The notes under the pieces are model-generated. The model was not told the origin of the DNA and searched no databases. It worked only from the letters and a program-made list of their open reading frames with translations. Below are positions 9,481 to 19,637 of a stretch of 64,000 bases of DNA, piece by piece. Source of the DNA: Diploptera punctata (lineage: Eukaryota > Arthropoda > Insecta > Blattodea > Blaberidae); assembly GCA_030220185.1 (NCBI GenBank), contig JASPKZ010007250.1, positions 2,445,501 through 2,509,500 of the forward strand, given 5' to 3'. Numbering within the stretch: the stretch's first letter is position 1; each line of letters opens with the position of its first letter. Made by a program: the position numbers and the translations under genes.

Positions 9481-9835
9481 ATATAAAACTTTTATAACAT
9501 TTAAAACTAGTGTGACGTCATATGAGTGTAATGGACATATTAACACAATGAACTTTGCTCGATAGCAGGAATCTGCATCCACTAATCTAATTTGTTATAT
9601 GTACAACATTGGCACATCAATCGCCACCTCATCACTGGCCAATGGTAATCAAGGAATCCACTTGCATGTAAACTCAACCCCCCTGTTTCGCACTACACCG
9701 CGCGGCGACTTTCTTTCACTGGAAGTTCAGTAGATAATAACTTATGGTTATGCAAGGTTTCTTTCCTCTGCAGTCCGACACTTTCAAATAACCACGAATA
9801 AAATACTGCGTTTCTCCAATTTAACAATTGCAAAT
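9481..9835. other. Spacer, no recognised element
   Basis: A 66-codon minus frame (9893-9693) overlaps the start of the following transposon and has no family motif. Nothing else is recognised. Confidence 0.4.
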
Positions 9836-10214
9836 AGGGTGTTGCAAAAAACACCGACAACGGAGGTGAGGTGGTATATTGAGATATTATCATTTTTTAA
9901 TATACCAATGTTCACAAATGATGCGTTTTCACACAATGACTAGTTAATTATGTCTCAAGATCAGTGTTAGTTCGAGGGATTTGAAGACTCATTACTTGAC
10001 AACACCTCACAGGTACAGAACCTATGATACCTGGCTTCGCAACGGAATGTGGCTGCAACATGACGGAGCTCCAGCTCACTTCGATGCCAATGTAAGGAGA
10101 CATTTGGATACCACGTATCCAGGTCGAGGGGAATAATCCCATGGCCTCCGAGATCACCTGATCTTAACCCTCTCGACTACTTTTTGTGAGTCGACATGAA
10201 ACAGTCTATTCATC

Positions 10215-10742
10215 GGAGAACATATTGTTTAAACAACTCACCTCATAGGATTCATGCTTCCATGATATCGCGATTTCAAACATAGTCATGTTCATCATCA
10301 GCCATAACTCCGATTGACGAAATTCTTCGGCCGTCAACTATTCTATTGTCGCCATCTTCAGTGCTGCCATCTATGGTTGAATTTATGAACTTTTAAAACA
10401 AGTAGAGAAACCTTTGGAATTGACAGTTTGGGGAAAAAATATAGATTCAGAAAAACAAAAATAGATCAATGAATTTTGATATCCCTAACGAAATTACATT
10501 GATTTCGAAGTTCATATATTCAACCATAGATGGCAGCTCTGAAGATGGCGACAATAGAATAGTTGACGGCCGAAGAATTTCGTCAGTCGGAGTTATGGCT
10601 GATGATGAACATGACTATGTTTGAAATCGCGATATCATGGAAGCATGAATCCTATGAGGTGAGTTGTTTAAACAATATGTTCTCCGATGAATTTGAATGA
10701 TTATACCTCATAATGTTTACTTCCAAACATTAATTAAATATA
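10215..10742. mobile_element. Foldback cassette (PLE-FB) nested in the transposase
   Basis: Near-identical inverted arms of about 180 bp (10215-10392 and 10509-10685) around a 116-bp core, with a 50-bp AT-rich tail. ATGAAACAGTCTATTCATC (10196-10214) and ATGAAACAGTTTGTTTATC (10743-10761) flank it: 19 bp with three transitions. The right arm has CTGAAGATGGCGAC and later GGCCGAAGAA. It splits the transposase gene between QSIHR-like codons and the downstream TPVD segment, so it came later. Confidence 0.85.
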
Positions 10743-10925
10743 ATGAAACAGTTTGTTTATCAGACTCCAGTAGATACATGTGTGAATCTTATAGCCCGAA
10801 TCCACGCTGCTACAGGAACAATTCAAACGAGGCCAGGCATATTTGAACGCGTGCGCCAATCACTACACCGCCGATGTACGGTCTGGAATGAGATGAGAGG
10901 TGAATATTTTGAAAACTTTATGTGA
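10743..10925 (+). pseudogene. Tc1/mariner-type transposase C-terminal remnant
   Basis: Sixty codons beginning MKQFVYQTPVDTCVNLIARI and ending in a GIFERVRQSLHRRC segment. This is the C-terminal tail of the insect transposases whose DDE core reads QHDGAPAHF. The upstream half of the same gene lies at 10030-10200, cut off by the foldback insertion. The duplicated codons (MKQ) at the junction are TSD, not true sequence. Confidence 0.75.
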
Positions 10926-11177
10926 TTGGCAGTATTGTCAAGTATTTAACCTTGAAATCCAACTAACTGAACTCTTGAGAAGTTAGTTATTCATAATGTG
11001 AAAACGCATAATTTCCGGACATGGGTGCCTTATTAAAATTGTCAGCATATCTCAATATACCACCTCACCTCCGTTGCCGGTGTTTTTGCAACACTCTGTG
11101 TATGTTCCGTAAACCAGCATAAAGGGACCTTACATTAGATTTGTTGAGGAATTCTGCGTGACGGGTTCCTGCCAATA

Positions 11178-11381
11178 TCATCATCATCATCCATGCAAGT
11201 ATTAGGCCGTGTGGCCTGTTACGGTCTCAAAGAGGAATTTTCCATCCAGCGCTTTTTTTGACGTCCCAGCGATCTTTTGCCTTGGGGGCAGTAGCGAAAT
11301 ACGGCTTTTGGAATTCTATAAGATGGCATTCGTTGAAGATGGACTTTCCAATTGTTCTGGCAGTTTTGTATATGGTGAAGA
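11178..11381 (-). mobile_element. RTE-B LINE 3' end
   Basis: On the minus strand: NWKVHLQRMPSYRIPKAVFR, then QGKRSLGRQKKRW, ending in a (GAT)n tail at 11179-11192. The same arrangement recurs at 46225-46400. It is interrupted on its 5' side by a second LINE at 11396. Confidence 0.82.
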
Positions 11382-11395
11382 TATAATACCAATAT

Positions 11396-11958
11396 CATCA
11401 TCATCATCACAGTACTTTCACGAATTTAGGCACTTTGTTGACCTGTTTCGGCCTCAAGAGAAACACCATCCAAAAGTCTTTTGAGTGGATGTCCTGGTCT
11501 TCTTCTTCCTGCAGGTTGATATCTTAACATTTGTTTGGGTATTCTGTGATCTTCCATTCGATGAACATGTTGCATCCATCTTGACATAATCAGAAATTTT
11601 GTTTTCTAAAGGTTCCATGTGTAATTCTTCTACGATGTCTTCATTCTTTATTTGATCTAGTAGTGTGTATCCTGCAGTGGGTATCTCATTTCATCAGATC
11701 TAAGTCTCTGTATATCCTTCTGTTTCAACGTCCATACTTCGCTACCATACAAAAGAGTTGGAAGAGCCAGTGTTTTATACACTTTTAGTCTTGAATGTTT
11801 TTGGACTAACTGTGACTTGAAGATAGAATTTATTAACCCTAAAATTCTTAAAAATTTAGATTTTTTGCATTTACATCCTTTTATTCTTCATATGAGATAT
11901 TGCATCCTAGATATGTAAAATTATTAACCTGCTCCAAAATTGTATTGTACAGTACAAT
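11396..11958 (-). mobile_element. LINE 3' end with 14-bp TSD
   Basis: The minus-strand reading includes KSLLDGVSL-like text, RYQPAGRR, HRMEDHRIPKQML, YGSEVWTLKQKDIQRLRS and KVYKTLALPTLL, an RTE-like C-terminal domain of a lineage distinct from RTE-A and RTE-B. TATAATACCAATAT is duplicated at 11382-11395 and 11959-11972. The tail is (TGA)n. It is inserted at the 5' boundary of the RTE-B fragment. Confidence 0.85.
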
Positions 11959-11972
11959 TATAATACCAATAT

Positions 11973-12505
11973 AATGGTTAAAATTATTGTTAGGAGGAAG
12001 ACGTGAAAGAGAGATTAAAATTTAATCAACAGAGAATATTCTTAATATTCCAACCGTATTTGAGCAATTGCTTTAAATCTTCCTTAACATTCACTATAGA
12101 GTGAGTTATCGAATCTTAAAGTATAATTCCAAGACGGATATTATACCTTGATTTACATCAAGTTAAAGAAAAAAAAAAGAGTGGAAATATCTCTTCTAGC
12201 TGAACATTTGAAAGAATCGATCTGACATTGACTAGCGATTACAAACCCGTCCTCCACTTTTCTCTTCTCAGGAGAGAAAATTGAAGGGTTAAATCGCATA
12301 TTTCATATTAAAGTCAGCCAAAGTGAGTTCGTGAAAAAGGGAAAAGATATAAAATCACATCAATAACGCAGGGCAGAAACTAAATAAAAAATCTCTACCG
12401 TGCCACTGATTCTGACACTCAGGAAAGGAGCATCGACGTTTAGCTACAGGGCTGTCGCGAATACCTAGCAACACCTGCAAACATTTTATAACGCCATCTG
12501 CATTT
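11973..12505. other. Spacer, no recognised element
   Basis: No ORF over 60 codons and no repeat partner seen in this window. Includes an A-run at 12171-12179 and a T-run at 12507-12514. Confidence 0.45.
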
Positions 12506-12720
12506 TATTTTTTTTATTTTTATTATAACATCTTCTTTCACGAATTCGGTCTTCATCTGTTGGTATTCCTACCAATCTTCGTCCTATATAATTATACATC
12601 AGTACCACCTTTGGTATCCTATCCTCTGTCATGTATTTTTACAGATGCTTATCCACTTGTTCTTGTGTTATTCTACGTGTTGAAAAAAGCAATCTCACAC
12701 GATTAAGCCGGACAGAATTA
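12506..12720 (-). mobile_element. LINE 3' end fragment, same lineage as 21047-21320
   Basis: TATCCTATCCTCTGTCAT, AATTATACATCA and TTCTTGTGTTATTCT align with 21150-21230. On the minus strand this is an (R)IPKVVLMYNY-like C-terminal segment. Heavily decayed. Confidence 0.6.
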
Positions 12721-12784
12721 CAAGGAGACAATTTTGATTACGAAATGTTACAAATGTTCCTATAACGCAGTTAGAATAGAATAG

Positions 12785-12860
12785 ATTTACTTAGCCTGGT
12801 GGAGATACGACCATCTAGTCTTCTCTTCCACTCACCAGAATAAACATATGTTATATATAA
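12785..12860 (-). repeat. Decayed LINE 3' tail
   Basis: TTACTTAGCCTGGTGGAG and CTTCTCTTCCACTCACCAG are the diverged complement of the tail GTCCTGGTGAGTGGAAGAG found at 46105 and 50260. Confidence 0.5.
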
Positions 12861-12957
12861 ATCCAAAAAAATTACAATAATAGTACATACTAAACAATTA
12901 ATGAATATGGATTTTCATCAAGTAAACACCAACTCAATTGATTAATTAATGCCAAAT

Positions 12958-13650
12958 TGAATAATCTTCTTCTTCTTCTACTACAAGGTTTAGGCTATGC
13001 AGCCTGTTCCGGCGAAGTTAAAAGTGGAGTCCATCTTCTACGTGGTCGGCCAACATCTCTTGTTCCTCTGGGATTATACAGAAAGGTTCGTTTTGGTATT
13101 CTTTCGTTGTTCATTCTCATTAAGTGTTCTGTCCATTTCTTAGTATTTTCGCTTATTTTATCTTCAATTTTATATATATTTAATTCTTCTCGTATAGTTT
13201 CATTCCTTATTCTATCCGCCCTTGTGCATCCTTTCACATTACGTAAAAATAGCATTTCCGCAGTCTGTATCCTGCTTTTATCCCTTGATTTCATTATCCA
13301 ATTTTGACTTCCATACAACAACAAAGGAACAGCCATTGTTTTATATAATTTAAGCTTCGTATCTTTCCTTGTTTTTCCGACCTAAGGTTCTTTTTATGGT
13401 TCCACAAATAGCCTGAAATTTATTTACTTTATTTTCTATATCTTTATTTTCTCTATAAGTTATAGCACATCCTAAATATTGGAAATGTGATATTTGTTCT
13501 ATTATTTTGTTATCAATTACAATTTTTTATCTAATTCCATGTTTATACCAATAAATGCCATTACGTTTGACTTATTTATTGATATTTTACAATTATATCT
13601 ATTGGTTATTAATTTAAATTTATATGCTAATATTTGAATAATAATGAAAA
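12958..13650 (-). mobile_element. RTE-C LINE 3' half
   Basis: Minus-strand ORF 13336-12995 (113 codons): MAVPLLLYGSQNWIMKSRDK, then AEMLFLRNVKGCT, then RGTRDVGRPRRRW. Upstream, 13640-13517 reads NCKISINKSNVMAFIGINME, the RT-to-C-terminal linker. Frameshifts separate the pieces. The 3' end at about 12960 carries a (GAA)n-like tail. Confidence 0.85.
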
Positions 13651-14070
13651 TAATGTCTAATAATACAATAAAATTAAATACAATTAAAATTAAACTAATG
13701 ATAAAATGTATACACAAAAGGAATAACAGCTCGAATCTACTATACAAAAAAAAATAAAAGAGGAAAAAAATACAGTTGATAATATTGTAAAATTGTTTAT
13801 GGTTCCAGATCTTTCGAGTGTACTTACAAAGTTTTATTTAAAAGGGAGGTAGAAATTGAAATGGAATATATCTAATTTGCCACTGTCTATTGCAATTTAA
13901 GGCTGTTATAGTATGAGGGGTACATTTATAAATGTTCCTAGAATAAACTATTTTTATTTTATTCTTATTTGATTTTTAAAATGATCTGCACGTTGCTGTA
14001 AATTAGACAGGATGAGAAAAAAAAACTTTAAACTTAAATTAACTTTATCGAAGCAATTATACAATTTGTA
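13651..14070. other. AT-rich spacer
   Basis: Very AT-rich, without repeats or coding motifs that I recognise. Confidence 0.45.
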
Positions 14071-14330
14071 GGAAATAATTAGAATGGTTTGGACACGTGA
14101 AGAGGACGAATGAAGATAGATTGCCAGAAGGAGTTTGGAACGGATTCCAAGAAAGCGGAGGAAAAGAAGAGGGGGACCTAAGGAGATATGGCTGGGGTGA
14201 ATTATGAATTTGGTGACGAACAGGGGACTGCAGGATGGTGACTGGAAGGATGGAGATGGATGAAGGAAGAGAATCAAAACTTAATATTGGGCACAGGGAG
14301 ATGTTGTACACATTTAAAACCTGTTAAAAT
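14071..14330 (+). mobile_element. LINE C-terminal fragment
   Basis: Reads RMVWTR-like, then RLPEGVWNGFQESGGKE in a second frame: a (W)FGHVKRTNEDRLPEGVWNG-type LINE C-terminus. Ends in an AT-rich tail. RT is absent. Confidence 0.6.
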
Positions 14331-14415
14331 AAAAATAAATATATTTCATTTGTTATAGACATTCCAACACCACAGGCAAGATCACGTATGTTTAATGCTA
14401 TTTTACTATAATGAT

Positions 14416-14590
14416 ATGAGTCTGCCAAGATGATCCTGTGGTTATGTTCCTTGCATCTAGTCCAGACAGTCGTGGGTTCAAACCCGGCCGAGGTCAATGG
14501 ATTTATAGGATGGAGAAATACAACGGACAAGACCTCTGGGATGGATTTTAAGCCGTGGGTCCAGAGATTGAAGATTTTCAAGCTCGTAAA
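14416..14590 (+). repeat. SINE-5, copy 1 (tRNA-derived)
   Basis: B box GTGGGTTCAAACCCGGCC at 14472-14489, followed by a short body: GTCAATGGATTTATAGGATG, GGACAAGACCTCTGGGATGG, TTTTAAGCC. The same head-plus-body order occurs at 19832 and, inverted, at 55025. The open reading frame across it is incidental. Confidence 0.65.
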
Positions 14591-14889
14591 GAACCTCAAG
14601 CCTAGATATTACCTCCGAGCAAAATTGATTGGTCTTGACGTAGTATCAAGATTATTAAATGAATATTACACTTTATTAAATGCATGTGATATTTAATGAA
14701 ACGTTATATGATGAACGCAAACGTGATAACAATGCGTTTTAAAATAAATGACCCGTATCTTAATGGGTCGATTGGCCACCATTAAACACAGATTGGTGTA
14801 ACAGAGAATGAGAGGGAGTTGAAAAGGCAATATATGTACATAAACGACGTAATCATTAGTGCAATAAAAATGTGTATAAAAATGCAACA
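14591..14889. other. Spacer, no recognised element
   Basis: Short AT-rich region between SINE-5 and the following LINE. No feature supported. Confidence 0.4.
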
Positions 14890-15063
14890 TCTTAAATTAA
14901 ATTTGGAAAATGTGTATCAGAAGAAATTAAAGTAACAAAAGACCTTCATCAAGATTGTAGCATATCACCCACATTATTTAAGATATTTATACACAAAGCA
15001 CTGACAAACTGGAGCAAAAAATGTTCAGGAATGGGAGTACCAACTGGTCAACTGGAGATGCAT

Positions 15064-15066
<3 letters not shown>

Positions 15067-15118
<52 letters not shown>
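15067..15118. repeat. (TA)n microsatellite, about 26 units
   Basis: A pure TA tract directly abuts SINE-3 on its left. A second tract abuts its right side at about 15424-15470. Confidence 0.95.
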
Positions 15119-15123
<5 letters not shown>

Positions 15124-15421
15124 GTAAAGGCATCCCACTACAGGCCTCAGGAGGCCCTTGGGGTAGTAGGAGGTTAGGGCTCCCACTTTTCTGGACAATC
15201 GGCACTTGATGTCAGCCGGGTTGTCAGCCCTGCGTGACGGCCGTATTTACCCCCAGAACAAGCGTCTGGTTCTCATTTCCGTTAGAGGCTGAGCCGACCC
15301 CAGGGCCATAGTGCCGCCAGAAGGTTTGGATCAGTTTAAAAATCCTGACCCCACCGGGACTCGAACCCTCGACCTTGCGACTTGTAGTGCAGTGCCTTAA
15401 CCACTACGCTACGGCGTGCCC

Positions 15422-15422
<1 letters not shown>
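15119..15422 (-). repeat. SINE-3, full length, between two (TA)n tracts
   Basis: Minus strand: head GGGCACGCCGTAGCGTAGTG with A box, B box GAGGGTTCGAGTCCCGG, then GACGCTTGTTCTGGGGGTAA, GGCTGACAACCCGGCTGACA and an end reading CTGTAGTGGGATGCCTTTAC. It is inserted into the LINE RT region. The two (TA)n tracts may be an expanded target duplication. Confidence 0.92.

Positions 15423-15470
<48 letters not shown>
15423..15470. repeat. (TA)n microsatellite, about 24 units
   Basis: A pure TA tract on the other side of SINE-3. After it the host LINE resumes with ACACTGTTATTTGCGGATGC. Confidence 0.95.
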
Positions 15471-15472
<2 letters not shown>

Positions 15473-15691
15473 CACTGTTATTTGCGGATGCCCAGATAAT
15501 AATATGAAGACATGGAGTTTATGTTCACAAATTATTGGACGAATACGATAACTGGGGTTTGAAAATAAATTAAAAAAAAATTGATATGGGATGTGGAGAA
15601 AAACCCGAAGATTTAATATTAGAATATCAGGGCGGGTATATTAGAGAATGTGAAGAATTTGAGTTTTTGGGTGTAAAAGTCATTAGTTTGA

Positions 15692-15914
15692 TCCTTCCGG
15701 GAAATTCTCGTATAAGACTTGAAAGCATAATAATAGTCCCTTCGATTGGTTGCCGGCCAAAGGAAGGCAAGACCAGTGATGGGGCTGCCATCTTATAGCC
15801 TCTGGTCAGGCTTTTCTGGAGAAGAAAAGAAAATAAAGGAAAGAAGAAATGGAAGAAAGGAAAGACTCCCTAGCCCTCGGATGCCCTAATACCGTCGGGG
15901 TCGAAAAAAACAAG
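15692..15914 (+). repeat. Repeat F, copy 1 (about 220 bp)
   Basis: Starts CCTTCCGGGAAATTCTCG and ends GGGGTCGAAAAAAACAAG. A second copy at 60322-60540 has the same two ends and roughly ten differences. It contains GGCAAGACCAGTGATGGGGC and AGAAAAGAAAATAAAGG. No ORF, and no Pol III boxes that I can recognise. It is inserted inside a LINE. Confidence 0.8.
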
Positions 15915-16510
15915 AGTTAACCAAGAGAGGTTAGATAGTAAAGTTAAAAGAGTGCAAAACACAAGTAAAAGTAGATGAAGAGGATAGACAATAAAGTCAT
16001 ATTAAGAACAGAATAAATAAAGAGAGACCAATAACAGCAATGCTAATTCATCACCTATGGAAGAGACGTCCAGGAAAAATAAGTTACAAACATAGGCCTA
16101 TAATTCAATAGTGATAATTATTGTCATGTATGCAGCTGAAACATGGAAATTCAACAAAAACTTAAAATAAAAACTTACGTAGATGGAAATGGATTTCTAG
16201 AGGAGAACAAGATGTTCAAAATTAGGGGGAAAAAGTCATACGAGAAAAAATTAATATTAAATATTAAATCGGTAGAAAAAATTAAATATTAAATTGGTAT
16301 AGGCATGTACGACGAATGCAAGGAAGGTTACCCAGAAAAACATTGGAATGGTGTCCACCTGGAAGAAGAAAGAAAGGAAGAATTTGAAACTCGAATGAAG
16401 AATGAGAATAAGAGGACTAGAGGACATGGAGTGGATGCATAGGGACGAGTGGAGAAAGATGAATAGGGACGAGTGGAGAAAGAAATAAAAACTTTAGGCA
16501 CATAAATATG

Positions 16511-17446
<936 letters not shown>

Positions 17447-17464
17447 CATATATACATACATACA

Positions 17465-17580
17465 CACATGAAAAGAAAAATAAACGCCTGAAGTGGGATT
17501 TGAACCCAGGACCTCTAACTTGATATGTTAGTGCGCTACCAGTTACGCTATCCAGGCATCCTAGCACAAATATTTATTTT
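17465..17580 (-). repeat. SINE-7 cassette with tRNA-like core (17486-17557)
   Basis: The minus-strand 72-nt core folds as a tRNA: acceptor GCCTGGA/TTCAGGC, anticodon stem CTAAC/GTTAG with loop ATATCAA, T arm CTGGGTTCAAATCCCAC. The flanks CATGAAAAGAAAAATAAA and TATTTATTTTTCCATTATAT are inverted repeats of each other. A central triplet ATC and no CCA make a functional tRNA gene unlikely. Confidence 0.7.
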
Positions 17581-17583
17581 TCC

Positions 17584-17586
<3 letters not shown>

Positions 17587-17614
<28 letters not shown>
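17587..17614. repeat. (TA)n microsatellite
   Basis: A TA tract adjoining the SINE-7 cassette. Confidence 0.9.
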
Positions 17615-17621
<7 letters not shown>

Positions 17622-17637
17622 TGTTTATCAAAACAGC

Positions 17638-17775
17638 TGCTTCATTACAGGCATCTAGGCCGAAGAAATGTAGGAAGACCAAAACGTCGTTGGAAAGACG
17701 ACCTGTACCTGCAGCATATAGTGCACCGGGGAGCGGAACGGGTCAACAGGCCTAAACCTTGAAGATGATGATTAT
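17638..17775 (+). mobile_element. LINE 3' end fragment
   Basis: Reads RHLGRRNVGRPKRRWKDDLY, then LQHIVHRGAERVNRPKP, ending in GATGATGATTATA. This is the extreme C-terminus plus a (GAT)n tail of an RTE-C-like LINE. Confidence 0.75.
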
Positions 17776-17783
17776 ATATATAT

Positions 17784-18412
17784 GGCTCGTGTGAATTGAG
17801 AATACTACATATATAAGAAAAATGCATGTTTCTGTTGGAATACTTGGGTAGCTCAGGTCGTTAGAGCGTTAAACATACATAGTTTAGAGACTCGGGTTCA
17901 AATCCCGACTCAAGCATTCATTTTTCTTTTCATATCCTATTTTCCTTCATTGCCAAGTGTCAAAAATATATATAACTGTAGGCTTTCACGGCCGGCGTCT
18001 TGATCCCTATTAGGTTCGTCTTCCGGGCATATAGGCCGTGGTCCAGTCGTTCTTCTACTCGACGTTTCGTCTACTGCTGCGGTAGACATCTTCAGGAGAT
18101 ACTGCGTGCTCTCTGTGAACTTCTCAACAGTCGGCTGCAGACTGGCTGCAGCCGACTGTTGAGGAGTTCACAGAGAGCACGCAGTATCTCCTGAAGATGT
18201 CTACCGCAGCAGTAGACGAAACGTCGAGTAGAAGAACGACTGGACCACGGTCTATATGCCCGGAAGACGAACCTAATAGGGGTCAAAAATATAGTTATAA
18301 CATCTAAATATACAAGCGTTACTGCTATAAAGTAAATATTCTCTTTAAAAATTTGCTTAACTGTTATGTTAGCCACTAGATGTCAGTCGGAACGAATTTC
18401 CGCTACCTCTTG
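17784..18412 (+). repeat. SINE-7 copy with tRNA-like head, broken by a palindrome
   Basis: Leader GAGAATACTACATATATAAG, tRNA-like core at 17843-17914 (acceptor CTTGGGT/ACTCAAG, T arm CTCGGGTTCAAATCCCGAC), tail ATTCATTTTTCTTTTCATAT, then a body that ends near GAAATTCG and the complement of GAGAGGTAGCGG at 18412. The body is interrupted at 17971-18281 by a foldback cassette. The body also occurs, inverted, at 18600-18766 and 18903-19056. Confidence 0.72.
17971..18281. mobile_element. Near-perfect palindromic PLE-FB cassette, 12-bp TSD
   Basis: Arms of 136 bp (18005-18140 and 18146-18281) with two mismatches that I can see and a 5-nt spacer. GTCAAAAATATA flanks it at 17959-17970 and 18282-18293. 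The left terminus carries GTAGGCTTTCACGGCC. The right arm holds CTGAAGAT (18191-18198), stem GTCTAC/GTAGAC around loop CGCAGCA, then GAAA (18218-18221) and CGTC. Both strands give the same 60-odd-residue reading because of the palindrome; it is not a gene. Confidence 0.85.
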
Positions 18413-18413
18413 T

Positions 18414-18560
18414 GTGAATTGAGAATACTACATATATAAGAAAAATGTATGTTTGTGTTGGAATACTTGGGTAGCTCAGGTCGTTAAGGCGCTAAACGTA
18501 CGGAGTTTAGAGACTCGGGTTCAAATACCGACTCAAGCATTCATTTTTCTTTTGATATAT
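18414..18560 (+). repeat. SINE-7 copy, head and leader only
   Basis: Repeats the leader and tRNA-like head of 17784-17935 with few changes (GAATACTACATATATAAG, core 18466-18537), in direct orientation. The T arm now reads TTCAAATACCG. It is cut off by (TA)n at 18556-18573. Confidence 0.72.
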
Positions 18561-18599
18561 ATATATATATATAATTCTTTTTTCTCTCTCTCTACGATT

Positions 18600-18870
18600 A
18601 TCATGAGAGGTAGCGGGAACTCGGTCTCACTGCCCTCTCATGGCTACGGTAACAAGTAAGCAAGTTAAAGAGAATTTTCACTTTACAGCAGTGACGTTTA
18701 TTTATTTTGATGTTATAATTAAATGTTGAAATTTAGCAATGAAAGCCTAATATGACATGAAAGAAAAAATAAAAGCCTGGAATTGTCGGGATGTTTTGAT
18801 GTCCCAGGACCACTAACTCGATAAGTTAGTGCGCTACCAGTAAAGTACGCTATCCAGGCATCCTAGCACA
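18600..18870 (-). repeat. SINE-7 copy: body plus decayed tRNA-like head
   Basis: Body 18600-18766 (GAGAGGTAGCGGGAACTCGG, AGCAAGTTAAAGAG, TTTACAGCAGTGACG) followed by head 18775-18858, the complement of a tRNA-like sequence with GGATGCCTGGATAGCG. A short insertion or decay disrupts its T arm. Together with 17784-18412 it shows that the tRNA-like head and this body belong to one element. Confidence 0.65.
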
Positions 18871-18902
18871 AACATTTATTTTTCCTTTATATATGTTCTC
18901 TA

Positions 18903-19054
18903 TCATGAGAGGTAGTGGGAACTCGGTCTCACTGCCCTCTGGTAGCTACGGTAACAAGTAAGCAAGTTAAGAGAATTTTTAATTTACAGCAGTGACGCTT
19001 CTTCATTTTGATGTTATAATTAAATTTTGATATTTAGCAATCAAAGTCTAATAT

Positions 19055-19056
<2 letters not shown>
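18903..19056 (-). repeat. SINE-7 body, headless
   Basis: Near-duplicate of 18603-18760: GAGAGGTAGTGGGAACTCGG, GGTAACAAGTAAGCAAGTTA, ACAGCAGTGACGC. Ends where (TA)n begins. Confidence 0.7.

Positions 19057-19108
<52 letters not shown>
19057..19108. repeat. (TA)n microsatellite
   Basis: About 25 TA units between a SINE-7 body and a tRNA-like head. Confidence 0.95.
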
Positions 19109-19110
<2 letters not shown>

Positions 19111-19111
<1 letters not shown>

Positions 19112-19200
19112 CTCTTGGGTAGCTCAGTTGGTTAGAGCGCTAAAGGTACAGACTTTAGAGACTCGAGTTCAAATCCCGACTCAAGCATTCTTTTTTCTTT
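19111..19200 (+). repeat. SINE-7 tRNA-like head
   Basis: Core 19114-19185: acceptor CTTGGGT/ACTCAAG, canonical D arm GCTCAGTTGGTTAGAGC, anticodon stem TAAAG/CTTTA with loop GTACAGA, T arm damaged (CTCGAGTTC). Tail CATTCTTTTTTCTTTTCAT. The best D arm of the three, but flanked by (TA)n and so SINE-derived rather than a host tRNA gene. Confidence 0.65.
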
Positions 19201-19222
19201 TCATATCATATATATATATATG

Positions 19223-19573
19223 TCCACCGCTGTGGTCTCGAGGTAGCGTGCTGCCTTGTTACGCAGCGGGCCCGGGTTCGATCCCCGGTCGGGGCAGCTT
19301 TTCTGGGTGAGGTTTATATGGGGGTTTTTCCTCACCTGTAAGACAAATGTCAGGAAAACTTTAAGGCCCAAACGGTCCCCGAAATCATATGGCCATCATC
19401 ATCATGATCATCCTTATCATTATCATCATCATCATCATCATCCTTCACCGGTGTGGAAAGCAACGGGAAGCTACCACACCTACACAATTCCCTAGTAAAG
19501 CTGCAAGCATAGCATGAAAATGCTATGATTACAGTGAAGGACCTGCCTTCGGGCAGAATTACTATGGATGGAT

Positions 19574-19576
<3 letters not shown>
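19223..19576 (+). repeat. SINE-1, full length
   Basis: Complete head (TGGTCTCGAGGTAGCGTGC, GGGTTCGATCCCC), body (GGCCCAAACGGTCCCCGAAA, (CAT)n, ACCGGTGTGGAAAGCAACGG) and 3' end ATGGATGGATGG. It sits between (TA)n tracts at 19207-19222 and 19577-19608, so it probably inserted in, or expanded, a TA repeat. Confidence 0.92.
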
Positions 19577-19609
<33 letters not shown>

Positions 19610-19637
19610 TTCACATTCTAATATTGATCACTATAAA

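Larger units (their letters stand above)
9836..11098 (+). mobile_element. Tc1/mariner-superfamily transposon, decayed and interrupted
   Basis: Terminal inverted repeats: GGGTGTTGCAAAAAACACCG at the left (about 9838) and its complement at the right (GGTGTTTTTGCAACACTCTG, near 11078). Internally, GTTGC and GGAGGTGAGGTGGTATATTG occur in inverted order. The coding remnant (10030-10200) reads MWLQHDGAPAHF, which holds the second catalytic D, then PRSPDLNPLDYF-like text, which holds the third, in two frames. The C-terminus continues at 10743-10925. The N-terminal half, including the first D, is missing, so this is an internal deletion derivative. Confidence 0.82.
14890..16510 (+). mobile_element. 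LINE with RT and C-terminus, twice interrupted
   Basis: RT region: DLHQDCSISPTLFKIFIHKA, then TLLFADAQIIIYED (FADD decayed to FADA), DEYDNWGLK-like, CGEKPEDLILEYQGGYIREC and FEFLGVKV. The C-terminal part resumes after 15914: RPITAMLIHHLWKR, then RHVRRMQGRLPRKTLEWCPP. SINE-3 flanked by (TA)n splits the RT, and a 220-bp repeat splits the later part. Many stops, so it is a fossil. Confidence 0.8.

Noticed and set aside
11179..11192. Short CAT repeats as CRISPR-like or satellite arrays
   Set aside because: They are LINE 3' tails (GAT)n on the minus strand, or SINE-1 interiors; no spacer-repeat structure.
15021..15209. IYIYIY-rich frames across TA tracts (also 17280-17567, 19053-19310, 55264-55473)
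   Set aside because: Microsatellite artefacts; TA and TC repeats are open in all frames.
18000..18376. Identical peptides on both strands
   Set aside because: Produced by the palindrome itself; neither frame extends beyond the arms in a meaningful way.
19114..19185. Functional tRNA gene
   Set aside because: The fold is good, but the T arm is mutated, the anticodon is unconventional, and the unit is a SINE-7 head with repeated flanks.
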